64,000 bases of DNA, from contig NZ_JBHTJI010000001.1 in assembly GCF_042675665.1 (NCBI RefSeq), forward strand, positions 2,170,001 through 2,234,000, in the 5' to 3' direction. A program made the translations under genes and the position numbers. This document shows, one piece after another, positions 1-8,300 of the stretch; positions within the stretch are counted from its first letter, which is position 1, and every line of letters begins with the position of its first letter. The notes under the pieces were generated by a model. That model made no database searches. It had not been told where the DNA came from and saw only the letters and a program-made list of their open reading frames with translations. The DNA is from Mariniflexile jejuense. GTDB lineage: Bacteria; Bacteroidota; Bacteroidia; Flavobacteriales; Flavobacteriaceae.

Positions 1-2
1 GC

Positions 3-1697
3 CTTATTATTTGGTCTTCTATTTCTTTTGCCTTAATTTCTTTTGCTAAACAAAACATATATAAAATTATTATTATAATTGGAACTTTTGCACTAGCATT
101 AGCATTCTCAGGGAATGATTTGGTTAATTTTATTGGTGTTCCTATTACTGGTTGGCAATCTTATACAGCTTGGGCTGAATCAGGTATTGCTCCTGAAAAT
201 TTTGAAATGGGATTCCTGTCTGATAACGTGCCAACACCAACTATTTTATTAATAATTTCTGGTTTTATTATGATAGTAACCTTATGGTTCTCTAAAAAGG
301 CAAAATCGGTTACTGAAACAGAAATAAATTTATCTAGAGAAGGCGATGGTAAAGAACGTTTTCAACCTAATTATTTATCTCGCGGTTTTGTTAGGCTTGC
401 TGTTGGTTTTTCTCAAATGGCTTCTTACATTTTACCAAAAACTTGGCAAGATAAGATTGACAAGCAGTTTGAAAAGCCAGAAATTAATTTAGCTTTAACC
501 AAAACAGATGAACTTCCTGCTTTTGATATGGTTAGAGCAGCTGTAAACCTTATGGTTGCTGCAATTTTAATTTCGGTAGCTACATCTATGAAACTACCAC
601 TTTCTACAACCTATGTAACATTTATGGTAGCCATGGGTTCGTCTTTAGCAGATAGAGCATGGGGTGCAGAAAGCGCTGTTTACCGTGTAGCTGGTGTATT
701 AAATGTTATTGGTGGCTGGTTTTTTACTGCAATTATTGCATTTATTGCAGCTGCAACAATTGCTTATTTATTAAATTGGAATGTAGTAGTTATGGTACCT
801 GTTTTATTACTAGTAGCAATTTTGCTATTAGTAAGAAATTATATAGCGCACAGAAAACAAACAACCGAAGCTAAGACTGAAGACAGCTTAACTAAAGCAG
901 AAAGCAGCTCTATACAAGGCGTAATACATGAAAGCGCAAATAATATTGCAAATGTTGTAAAACGTGGCAATAAAATATATACAAATGCCATAAATGGTCT
1001 TGCAAAACAAGACTTGGATTTATTAAAAAAGAATAAAAAACAAATAGTAAAATTATCTAGCGAAGTTGATGAATTGCGCGATAACATTTTCTATTTTATT
1101 AAAAATCTAGATGACTCAAGTGTTGGTGCTAGTAACTTTTATATACATATTTTAGGCTATCTTCAAGACATGACTCAGTCTTTAGAATATATTACTAAAG
1201 TGAGCTATAAACACGTACAAAACAATCATAAAAAATTAAAATTTAATCAAATTAAAGAATTAAAAGAAGTTGATGAACGTTTTGATACTTTTTTTAACAA
1301 TACCCAAAAAGCTTTTGATTCTCGATCTTTTGAAGAAATAGGTATCATTTTAGGAAGAAAACAAGAAATTTTAGGCTTAGTAACTTCTAAAATTCAAAAA
1401 CAAGTAGAACGTACTCGTACTGAAGAATCGAGCCCTAAAAACACAACTTTATATTTTAGTTTACTTTTAGAAACAAAAGATTTATTGAATGCTTCTATGA
1501 ATCTTTTGGAAGAATATTACAATGCACATGATAGTTCGGTAAAACCAGCTACTGTAATTGTAAATCATCCAAAATCAACAAAACCTGTAGAATTAAAAAA
1601 TTCGAAAGAGTCAAAAGATTCAAGTGATTTAACGAAAGAACAATCTGAATCACCAGAGCAAACAGATTCAACAGATTCGACTGAAACAAAAGAATAA
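3..1697 (+). CDS. Inorganic phosphate transporter, PiT family (5' end outside window)
   Basis: Membrane phosphate permease of the PiT (Pho-4) family, moving phosphate with a cation. The reading frame is open from base 3, so the gene starts before the window; the TTG at 120 lies inside the family signature GNDLVNFIGVP (about 111-143) and is not a start. Hydrophobic segments follow, with a charged cytoplasmic loop (about 290-500) and further membrane helices to about 840. The last 280 residues are helical and charged, resembling the PhoU-like (DUF47) domain seen in Bacteroidota PiT proteins, and end in a Ser/Thr/Glu/Lys-rich tail. A terminator follows directly. The family call is firm; the DUF47 assignment is from pattern only. 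Confidence 0.9.
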   Translation, partial: LIIWSSISFALISFAKQNIYKIIIIIGTFALALAFSGNDLVNFIGVPITGWQSYTAWAESGIAPENFEMGFLSDNVPTPTILLIISGFIMIVTLWFSKKAKSVTETEINLSREGDGKERFQPNYLSRGFVRLAVGFSQMASYILPKTWQDKIDKQFEKPEINLALTKTDELPAFDMVRAAVNLMVAAILISVATSMKLPLSTTYVTFMVAMGSSLADRAWGAESAVYRVAGVLNVIGGWFFTAIIAFIAAATIAYLLNWNVVVMVPVLLLVAILLLVRNYIAHRKQTTEAKTEDSLTKAESSSIQGVIHESANNIANVVKRGNKIYTNAINGLAKQDLDLLKKNKKQIVKLSSEVDELRDNIFYFIKNLDDSSVGASNFYIHILGYLQDMTQSLEYITKVSYKHVQNNHKKLKFNQIKELKEVDERFDTFFNNTQKAFDSRSFEEIGIILGRKQEILGLVTSKIQKQVERTRTEESSPKNTTLYFSLLLETKDLLNASMNLLEEYYNAHDSSVKPATVIVNHPKSTKPVELKNSKESKDSSDLTKEQSESPEQTDSTDSTETKE

Positions 1698-1719
1698 TAT
1701 ATAATTTTTATTCTAAAAC

Positions 1720-1746
1720 AAAGCCAGCATTTACAGTGTTGGCTTT
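1720..1746 (+). terminator. Rho-independent-type hairpin after the phosphate transporter
   Basis: Arms AAAGCCAGCA and TGTTGGCTTT pair over 10 positions with one G-T wobble around a 7-base loop. They begin 23 bases after the stop codon. The T-rich tail (GTTGTTTC) is weak. Confidence 0.65.
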
Positions 1747-1773
1747 GTTGTTTCTATAATTTATTTACTTTTG
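1744..1773 (+). promoter_or_regulatory. Promoter of ppnP
   Basis: A -33 element TTTG (1744-1747) and a -7 box TACTTTTG (1766-1773) are separated by 18 bases, matching the Bacteroidota consensus TTTG/TAnnTTTG. The -33 element overlaps the end of the preceding terminator. The start codon is 23 bases downstream of the box. Confidence 0.65.
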
Positions 1774-1796
1774 TTTAAAATTAAAATGATATAAAA

Positions 1797-2078
1797 ATGA
1801 TTTCAGTAAACGAATATTTTGAAGGCAATGTAAAATCTATAGGTTACACCACAGCAATAGGAAATTCAACCTTAGGTGTTATGAACCCTGGTAGTTATGA
1901 ATTTGGAACCTCAAAACACGAAACCATGCGTGTTATAGAAGGTGAAATGACGGTTTTATTACCAGAAGCTTCAGAATGGGTTACATATAAAGCTGGTGAG
2001 GCATATGAAATTGATGCTAATAAAAAGTTTCAGGTTAAAGTTTCTGTTCAAACATCTTATTTGTGCCAGTATAAATAA
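1797..2078 (+). CDS. ppnP: Pyrimidine/purine nucleoside phosphorylase PpnP
   Basis: A 93-residue single-domain cupin of the DUF1255/PpnP family, which cleaves nucleosides with phosphate to free base and (deoxy)ribose 1-phosphate in the cytosol. The length matches the family. Family features seen are the N-terminal VNEYFEGNVKSIGY, the ETMRVIEGEMTVLLP beta-strand segment and the ending SYLCQYK. It is a single-gene unit with its own promoter and a strong terminator. The ribonucleotide reductase genes lie convergent to it, so both sides of the terminator deal with nucleotides, though this may be coincidence. Confidence 0.9.
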   Translation: MISVNEYFEGNVKSIGYTTAIGNSTLGVMNPGSYEFGTSKHETMRVIEGEMTVLLPEASEWVTYKAGEAYEIDANKKFQVKVSVQTSYLCQYK

Positions 2079-2105
2079 AAAACACTTTAAATATAATAAA
2101 ATAAA

Positions 2106-2127
2106 AAGCACCTCAATTGAGGTGCTT
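2106..2127. terminator. Bidirectional terminator between ppnP and nrdA
   Basis: A perfect 22-base palindrome, AAGCACCTCAATTGAGGTGCTT, is followed by T-rich sequence on the + strand (CTTTTTTAA) and by TTTTAT on the - strand. It lies between two convergent genes and can end transcription from both. Confidence 0.85.
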
Positions 2128-2194
2128 CTTTTTTAAACATTATACTTGAAAAACTACTTTCAAATACACTTTAAATAACTTGGGGCAAAACTTA

Positions 2195-4672
2195 TTATGA
2201 TCCGCACATTAGGCAATCATCACCTTCTGCTGCCTTTGCTTGTGCTATAAGTGCTTTCATTTCTTCTGCACTCATAGGTTCTACTTCAACAGGTTTATGC
2301 TGTTTAGCAAATTTAGCGGCATTTACTTCTGCAATATGTTTTTTCTGTTCTTGTTCTACTTCTTGGTTTACTATAGTTTCTTCTGCTACAGGTTCTTCCT
2401 TTTTAGTAGTTTGTAGCGTGAATTTAATAGCATCAACAGCACTCTTAGTACGTAAATAATACATACCTGTTTTTAAACCGCTTTTCCATGCATAAAAATG
2501 CATAGAGGTTAATTTAGCCATAGTTGCACCTTCCATAAATAAATTAAGTGATTGTGACTGGTCTATAAAATAACCACGTTGGCGAGACATATCGATAATG
2601 TCTTTCATGCTTAACTCCCAAACGGTTTTGTATAGTTCTTTAATATCTTGTGGAATGATATCGATACCTTGTACCGAACCATTAGCACGCATAATTTCTT
2701 GCTTTAAATTATCATCCCAAAGTCCTAATTCTACTAAATCTTCAAGTAAATGTTTGTTTACTACAATAAATTCACCCGATAAAACACGACGTGTATAAAT
2801 GTTTGATGTATATGGTTCAAAACATTCGTTATTTCCTAAAATTTGAGATGTAGATGCTGTTGGCATTGGCGCTACTAAAAGTGAATTACGTACACCATGT
2901 TTTAGTACTTGTTTACGTAATTTATCCCAATCCCACATACCACTTAAATCGGTTTCTTTCAAGCCCCAAAGGTTATATTGAAATTGCCCTTTGCTTATTG
3001 GTGAACCTTCATAAGTTTGATACGGACCATCTGCCTTAGCTTCTTCCATACTGGCAGTAACTGCAGCAAAATATAACGTTTCAAAAATATCCTGATTTAA
3101 TTGTTTTGCTTCATCACTTGTGAAAGGCATACGCAGTTGTATAAACGTATCTGCCAAACCTTGCACCCCTAATCCAATAGGACGATGACGCATATTTGAG
3201 TTTTCTGCTTCTATTACTGGGTAATAGTTTCTATCAATTACTTTATTTAAGTTTTTGGTAACGCGTTTTGTAATACGGAACAATTCTTTATGATCGAATT
3301 CGCCATTTTTAACAAACATTGGTAAAGCGATAGATGCTAAATTACAAACAGCAACTTCGTCTGGAGATGTGTATTCTAAAATTTCGGTACATAAATTTGA
3401 AGAACGAATGGTTCCTAAATTTTGTTGGTTCGATTTACGGTTTGCGGCATCTTTATACAGCATGTATGGCGTGCCTGTTTCAATTTGAGATTCTAATATT
3501 TTTTCCCAAAGTTCGCGCGCTTTAATGGTTTTTCTGCCTTTTCCTTCAGCTTCATATTTTAAATATAAGGCTTCAAACGCTTCACTATGTACTTCATCTA
3601 AACCTGGGCATTCATTAGGGCACATAAGCGTCCAAGAGCCATTTTCTTCAACACGTTTCATAAACAAATCGGAAATCCACATAGCGTAAAATAAATCGCG
3701 TGCGCGCATTTCTTCTTTACCATGGTTTTTCTTTAAATCTAGAAAATCCATAATATCTGCATGCCATGTTTCAATATACATTGCAAAACTTCCTTTGCGT
3801 TTTCCGCCACCTTGGTCTACATAACGAGCGGTATCGTTAAATACTTTAAGCATTGGCACAATACCGTTACTTGTGCCATTTGTACCAGCAATATAGCTTC
3901 CTGTAGCACGAACATTATGTATTGCTAAACCAATACCTCCTGCAGATTGCGATATTTTGGCTGTTTGCTTTAATGTATCGTAAATACCATCAATACTATC
4001 ATCTTTCATAGTTAACAAGAAACAAGATGACATTTGTGGTTTTGGTGTGCCAGCATTAAATAGTGTTGGTGTAGCGTGTGTAAAATATTTTTTAGACATT
4101 AACTCGTAGGTTTCAATAACCGACTCTAAATCGTCTAAATGTATACCAACTGCCACACGCATTAACATGTGTTGTGGGCGTTCTGCAATAGCGCCATTAA
4201 GTTTTAATAAATAAGAACGTTCTAAGGTTTTAAACCCAAAATAATCATACCCAAAATCGCGGTTATAAATAATTGTTGAATCTAAAACATCTTTGTTTTT
4301 CATTATTACCTCATAAACATCATCGGCCAAAAGTGGTGCTTCTTTGCCTGTTCTTGGGTTTATGTAAGTATATAAATCGTGCATAACCTCACTAAAGGTT
4401 TTCTTGGTGTTTTTATGTAAGTTTGATACAGAAATACGTGCAGCTAAACGTGCGTAATCTGGGTGTGCCGTAGTCAAGGTTGCAGCAATTTCGGCAGCTA
4501 AATTATCAAGTTCGCTAGTAGTAACGCCATCATACAAGCCTTCAATGACGCGCATGGTTACTTTTAATGGATCTACTAATTCGTTTAATCCATAACATAA
4601 TTTTCGCACCCTTGCGGTGATTTTATCGAACATAATCTGTTCTTTTCTGCCATCTCTTTTTACTACATACAT
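2195..4672 (-). CDS. nrdA: Ribonucleoside-diphosphate reductase, large (alpha) subunit
   Basis: Catalytic subunit of class Ia ribonucleotide reductase (825 residues), reducing ribonucleoside diphosphates to deoxyribonucleotides. An ATP-cone allosteric domain fills about residues 1-90. The body shows the active-site segments SSCFLL, NLCTEI and CNLASIALP, the paired tyrosines GMYYLRT that relay the radical, and the C-terminal redox pair CLMC four residues before the end. A lysine/glutamate-rich linker of about 60 residues precedes that tail. It lies downstream of nrdB on the same strand with a 224-base gap in which I see no clear regulatory motif. Call is secure. Confidence 0.97.
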   Translation of the reverse strand: MYVVKRDGRKEQIMFDKITARVRKLCYGLNELVDPLKVTMRVIEGLYDGVTTSELDNLAAEIAATLTTAHPDYARLAARISVSNLHKNTKKTFSEVMHDLYTYINPRTGKEAPLLADDVYEVIMKNKDVLDSTIIYNRDFGYDYFGFKTLERSYLLKLNGAIAERPQHMLMRVAVGIHLDDLESVIETYELMSKKYFTHATPTLFNAGTPKPQMSSCFLLTMKDDSIDGIYDTLKQTAKISQSAGGIGLAIHNVRATGSYIAGTNGTSNGIVPMLKVFNDTARYVDQGGGKRKGSFAMYIETWHADIMDFLDLKKNHGKEEMRARDLFYAMWISDLFMKRVEENGSWTLMCPNECPGLDEVHSEAFEALYLKYEAEGKGRKTIKARELWEKILESQIETGTPYMLYKDAANRKSNQQNLGTIRSSNLCTEILEYTSPDEVAVCNLASIALPMFVKNGEFDHKELFRITKRVTKNLNKVIDRNYYPVIEAENSNMRHRPIGLGVQGLADTFIQLRMPFTSDEAKQLNQDIFETLYFAAVTASMEEAKADGPYQTYEGSPISKGQFQYNLWGLKETDLSGMWDWDKLRKQVLKHGVRNSLLVAPMPTASTSQILGNNECFEPYTSNIYTRRVLSGEFIVVNKHLLEDLVELGLWDDNLKQEIMRANGSVQGIDIIPQDIKELYKTVWELSMKDIIDMSRQRGYFIDQSQSLNLFMEGATMAKLTSMHFYAWKSGLKTGMYYLRTKSAVDAIKFTLQTTKKEEPVAEETIVNQEVEQEQKKHIAEVNAAKFAKQHKPVEVEPMSAEEMKALIAQAKAAEGDDCLMCGS

Positions 4673-4896
4673 AATTATTACACTGTTTTTTAAATTTCCT
4701 GATACACCTTCAGAAAAATGGTTAATTACTTATTCCAAATACTAATCTAATTAACAATTAGTTTAATACTTAGTTGGTTTAGTTGGTTTGATAAAATTGA
4801 AATTTCTCATATAACTGAAATAAATTCAGTATAAGTGCATGAGAATAACACTTAATATAAGTTTTTAGATTATTTACTTTTTTGAATTAATTTCTA

Positions 4897-5907
4897 TTAG
4901 AAATCTGCATCAAACGTAAACTTATCTTTTTCTTCTTCTTTATTAAGAACACCTGCTTTTTGGTATTCAGACACACGTTTTTCAAAGAAATTGGTTTTTC
5001 CTTGTAGTGAAATCATATCCATAAAATCGAATGGATTGGCTGTGTTATATTCTTTTTCACAGTCTAATTCAGTTAGCAACCTATCAGTTACAAATTCTAA
5101 ATACTGCGCCATTAATTTGGCATTCATACCTATTAAACTTGCTGGTAATGATTCTGTAATAAACTCACGCTCAATATTTAATGCGTCTACTAAAATTTCT
5201 CTAATTCTTGATTTTGGCACTTTATTTACCAAATGCTTGTTATGCAAATGCACTGCAAAATCGGCATGCACACCTTCATCACGAGAAATTAATTCGTTTG
5301 AAAATGTTAATCCTGGCATTAAACCACGCTTTTTCAACCAAAAAATTGAACAAAACGCACCTGAAAAGAAAATACCTTCTACAGCAGCAAAAGCTATTAA
5401 ACGCTCTGCAAAACTTGGCGATTCAATCCATTTTAAAGCCCAATCTGCTTTTTTCTTAATAGCAGGAAAATTTTCTATGGCATTAAATAATAGGTCTTTT
5501 TCTTTTTCGTCTTTAACGTAGGTATCTATTAAAAGTGAATAGGTTTCACTATGAATGTTTTCCATCATGATTTGAAACCCGTAGAAGAATTTCGCTTCAC
5601 TATATTGTACTTCATTTACAAAATTTTCAGCTAAATTTTCATTTACAATACCATCAGAAGCTGCGAAAAATGCTAAAATGTGTTTTATAAAATAACGTTC
5701 ATCATCATTTAATTTATTTTTCCAATCTGTAAGATCTTGATGTAAGTCAATTTCTTCTGCGGTCCAAAAACTTGCCTCCGATTTTTTATACCATTCCCAA
5801 ATATCATGATGTTGAATAGGAAAAATAACAAAACGATCTTTGTTTTCTTGTAAAATGGGTTCGATAGCTTGAGACATTGTTGTTGTGTTTATATTAAAAT
5901 TAGACAA
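4897..5907 (-). CDS. nrdB: Ribonucleoside-diphosphate reductase, small (beta) subunit
   Basis: Di-iron, tyrosyl-radical subunit of class Ia ribonucleotide reductase (336 residues), partner of the adjacent NrdA. Iron ligands expected for the ferritin-like fold are visible in EEIDLHQDLTDW, in ENLAENF, in the ExxxH of MENIHSETY (with the candidate radical Tyr) and in ISRDEGVHADF. The C-terminus, FTFDADF, is the type of acidic/aromatic tail that docks on NrdA. The annotated start gives ten residues before a second Met (MSQAIEP) that is an equally good start. A one-mismatch -7 box (AATCTTTG, minus strand, near 5934-5941) lies just upstream. Confidence 0.97.
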   Translation of the reverse strand: MSNFNINTTTMSQAIEPILQENKDRFVIFPIQHHDIWEWYKKSEASFWTAEEIDLHQDLTDWKNKLNDDERYFIKHILAFFAASDGIVNENLAENFVNEVQYSEAKFFYGFQIMMENIHSETYSLLIDTYVKDEKEKDLLFNAIENFPAIKKKADWALKWIESPSFAERLIAFAAVEGIFFSGAFCSIFWLKKRGLMPGLTFSNELISRDEGVHADFAVHLHNKHLVNKVPKSRIREILVDALNIEREFITESLPASLIGMNAKLMAQYLEFVTDRLLTELDCEKEYNTANPFDFMDMISLQGKTNFFEKRVSEYQKAGVLNKEEEKDKFTFDADF

Positions 5908-6162
5908 TTGATTTATGTCGATTTGGGAAGTAACAAAGATTGAAAAATGATGTTAAAAATGAAAGGTTTAGTTATAAACATTGTTAAGAAGTTTTTAACA
6001 ATTACAAAAAACACTAGGTATGAGAAGTTTACAAATAAAAAAGATTAATTATTTGATAATTAGTGTTTTATGCTTTTTATAAATTCAAAAAGTTTACAGA
6101 AAAAAAATAGATTTTCATTTTTAAAACCCTTGTTTTAAAGGTGTTTTGGGCGGTTTTTAAAG

Positions 6163-6729
6163 CTATTTCAAGTTGTTGGCAATGGTTTCTAACTCGGCAT
6201 ACCAATCGGCTCCAAACTTTCTAATTAATGCTTCTTTTACAAATTTATAAACCGGTACTTGCAACTCTTTACCAAGTGTGCAAGCATCATCGCAAATATC
6301 CCATTTATTATAATTTACTGCAGAAAATTCGGTGTAATCTTGCACACGAATTGGGTATAAATGACAAGAAACTGGTTTTTTCCATGAAATTTCACCTTGA
6401 TTATAAGCTTCTTCAATTGCACAAAGTGCTACTTTTTTCTTATCAAAAATAACGTAAGCACAATCGGCACCATTAATTAACGGTGTTTCTAAATCGCCAT
6501 GTTCAGAGGTTGTATAAACACCTTGTTCTTCAATAGCTTTTATGCCTTCTTTACGTAAAAAGGGTTTCACTTTAGGATAAATAGATTTCAAAATTTCGGC
6601 TTCATCTGCATCAAGTGGCGCGCCGGCATCACCATCAATGCAACAAGCACCTTTGCATGCTGAAAGATTGCATAAAAAATCTTTTTCTATAATTTCTTCT
6701 GAAACAATGGTTTTACCTATTTGAAACAT
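6163..6729 (-). CDS. DUF3109 family cysteine-rich protein
   Basis: A 188-residue protein whose N-terminal half carries the cysteine cluster CNLSACKGACC, plus further cysteines at SCHLYP and CDDACTLG. This pattern is that of DUF3109, related to YkgJ-type zinc- or iron-sulphur-binding proteins. The biochemical role is unknown. It is monocistronic with its own -7 box TATTTTTG (minus strand, 6752-6759), 22 bases before the start codon. The neighbour upstream is the divergent MarC gene. Confidence 0.85.
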   Translation of the reverse strand: MFQIGKTIVSEEIIEKDFLCNLSACKGACCIDGDAGAPLDADEAEILKSIYPKVKPFLRKEGIKAIEEQGVYTTSEHGDLETPLINGADCAYVIFDKKKVALCAIEEAYNQGEISWKKPVSCHLYPIRVQDYTEFSAVNYNKWDICDDACTLGKELQVPVYKFVKEALIRKFGADWYAELETIANNLK

Positions 6730-6751
6730 ATTTATTTTATGTAGTAGTTGG

Positions 6752-6759
6752 CAAAAATA
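6752..6759 (-). promoter_or_regulatory. -7 box of the DUF3109 gene
   Basis: Minus-strand TATTTTTG is an exact TAnnTTTG match, 22 bases upstream of the start codon. No convincing -33 TTTG was located. Confidence 0.5.
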
Positions 6760-6805
6760 ACGAAACTTTAGCTTTTAGCTGTCATAGTTATTAATTTCAA
6801 TACTG

Positions 6806-6813
6806 TACTTTTG
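6806..6813 (+). promoter_or_regulatory. -7 box of the marC-family gene
   Basis: TACTTTTG is an exact TAnnTTTG box. It overlaps the in-frame ATG at 6811, so that codon cannot be translated from this promoter; this sets the gene start at 6838. Confidence 0.55.
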
Positions 6814-6837
6814 CATCAAATTTTAATACGCATACAA

Positions 6838-7425
6838 ATGCAACTTAATTTTAAAGAAATATTTACAGCTTTTATGGTATTGTTTGCAGTGGTTGATATT
6901 GTAGGCAACATTCCTATTATTATAGATTTACGTAAAAAAGTAGGACATATTAATAGTAGAAAAGCCGCTATTATTTCGGGCATAATAATGGTATCGTTTC
7001 TATTTTTAGGAAAAAGCATTTTAAATTTAATTGGTATTGACGTAAACTCGTTTGCTGTTGCAGGTTCGTTTATACTATTTTTTATTGCTTTGGAAATGAT
7101 TTTGGGTATTACGCTTTATAAACATGAAGAACACACTGCCGATACTGCTTCGGTATTTCCGTTAGCATTTCCACTAATTGCTGGTCCAGGTAGTTTAACA
7201 ACCTTGCTATCGTTAAGAGCTGAATTTAAAACCGAAAATATTATAATTGCCATTATATTAAACGTTATTGTTATTTTTATTGTTTTAAAAACATCAAAAA
7301 CCATTGAGCGATTTTTGGGGCAAAACGGTATTAGCATTGTTAGAAAAGTGTTTGGCGTGGTACTTTTAGCCATTGCTGTAAAGCTTTTTGCCCACAACAT
7401 TAAAGCGCTATTTGAAATCATATAA
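6838..7425 (+). CDS. MarC family integral membrane protein
   Basis: A polytopic inner-membrane protein of 195 residues in the MarC/UPF0056 family, whose transport function remains unproven. About six hydrophobic segments are visible, with the family-like stretches FAVVDIVGNIPI near the N-terminus and PLAFPLIAGPGSLTTLL in the middle. The in-frame ATG at 6811 lies inside the -7 box, so I use the ATG at 6838, which also gives the usual family N-terminus. It is the first gene of a likely three-gene unit: the next start lies 11 bases after its stop. Confidence 0.88.
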   Translation: MQLNFKEIFTAFMVLFAVVDIVGNIPIIIDLRKKVGHINSRKAAIISGIIMVSFLFLGKSILNLIGIDVNSFAVAGSFILFFIALEMILGITLYKHEEHTADTASVFPLAFPLIAGPGSLTTLLSLRAEFKTENIIIAIILNVIVIFIVLKTSKTIERFLGQNGISIVRKVFGVVLLAIAVKLFAHNIKALFEII

Positions 7426-7436
7426 TTTATATACTC

Positions 7437-7640
7437 ATGAAAATTTTAACTATTATAATTAGTGTTCTTGCTTTAGCTCTTATTGCTTTTAACTTTACTA
7501 AAGTTGATTTTAATACGCCTTTTGAAGGCGAAAGCATTATAGCTTTAATAACTATTCTATCAGGATTTTGTGTTATTTTAATGATGACAATCCTTAGAAT
7601 TTCTAAACGTATTGAAGCTAAAGTAAAAGGCCGTAACTAA
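7437..7640 (+). CDS. Small two-helix membrane protein
   Basis: A 67-residue protein of unknown function with two hydrophobic helices (about residues 3-19 and 33-53), a short acidic loop between them and a basic tail (KRIEAKVKGRN). It sits between the MarC gene and an FAD oxidoreductase gene; its TAA stop shares its last base with the next ATG (TAATG), so translation is probably coupled. I do not recognise a named family. Confidence 0.75.
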   Translation: MKILTIIISVLALALIAFNFTKVDFNTPFEGESIIALITILSGFCVILMMTILRISKRIEAKVKGRN

Positions 7641-8245
7641 TGTTTGATGCGTTAATAATTGGTGGCGGTGCCGCAGGTTTGCAATGTGCTTTGGTATTGG
7701 GTTCTGCTAATGGTAAACCCTTTGCTGAAAATAAGCAAATTGGCATTATTATACACCAAAAAACATCGCATTTACAAACTGCTTTATTTAATAATGTATT
7801 AGGTTTAACACCTGGAACTACAGGTGAATCTATTCTAAACGATGGAAAAACACAATTAAAAACCTTATACCCACACGTTGAACAAATTGAACATGAAAAG
7901 GTTTTAGAACTTTCAAAAATTGAAGGTGTTTTTCAAGTTAAAACCAATAAGCATACATACAAAGCTGCAATTGTAGTTGTTGCTGTTGGTTATACAAACT
8001 TAATAACCATTAAAGGATTAGAAAATTATATAGAACCACACCCAAGAGCCGAAATTGAAAAAAATAGAATTTGGTTAAAAAACACCGACCATTTAGTTGA
8101 CAAAAACTTGTATGTTGCGGGTTCGCTTGCGGGTTGGCGTAGCCAGTTTGCAATTTGTGCTGGTAGTGGTGCGCATGTAGCTACCGATATTTTAACGCTT
8201 TGGAACGGCGGTAAGCATGTGAAAGTGCATGATAAGATTGGTTAA
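7640..8245 (+). CDS. NAD(P)/FAD-dependent oxidoreductase, thioredoxin-reductase-like
   Basis: A small (201 residues) flavoprotein-type protein starting with the dinucleotide-binding motif IIGGGAAGLQCA. A second nucleotide-binding end is visible as LYVAGSLAGW followed by GSGAHVATDI, the usual FAD/C-terminal signature of thioredoxin-reductase-like proteins. It is about 100 residues shorter than thioredoxin reductase and has no CxxC redox pair, so a thioredoxin reductase function is unlikely. Its start overlaps the upstream stop by one base, placing it in the MarC operon. The substrate is unknown. Confidence 0.8.
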   Translation: MFDALIIGGGAAGLQCALVLGSANGKPFAENKQIGIIIHQKTSHLQTALFNNVLGLTPGTTGESILNDGKTQLKTLYPHVEQIEHEKVLELSKIEGVFQVKTNKHTYKAAIVVVAVGYTNLITIKGLENYIEPHPRAEIEKNRIWLKNTDHLVDKNLYVAGSLAGWRSQFAICAGSGAHVATDILTLWNGGKHVKVHDKIG

Positions 8246-8300
8246 TCCTCCACAGCTGCTTTTGGTTTAAAAACAAAACTATTAGCACTTAAAAGAAGCC

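Noticed and set aside
120..1697. TTG at 120 as start of the phosphate transporter
   Set aside because: The frame is open to base 3 and the TTG lies inside the conserved GNDLVNFIGVP motif, so the gene is 5'-truncated by the window.
2106..2127. Operator for nrdA or ppnP
   Set aside because: The perfect palindrome lies between two stop codons with T-runs on each side, which fits a terminator better.
4673..4896. NrdR box or riboswitch between nrdB and nrdA
   Set aside because: I found no paired NrdR-type motif or convincing RNA structure in the AT-rich gap.
4991..5521. 176-residue open frame antisense to nrdB
   Set aside because: It is a shadow of the strongly conserved nrdB frame, with no promoter or family features of its own.
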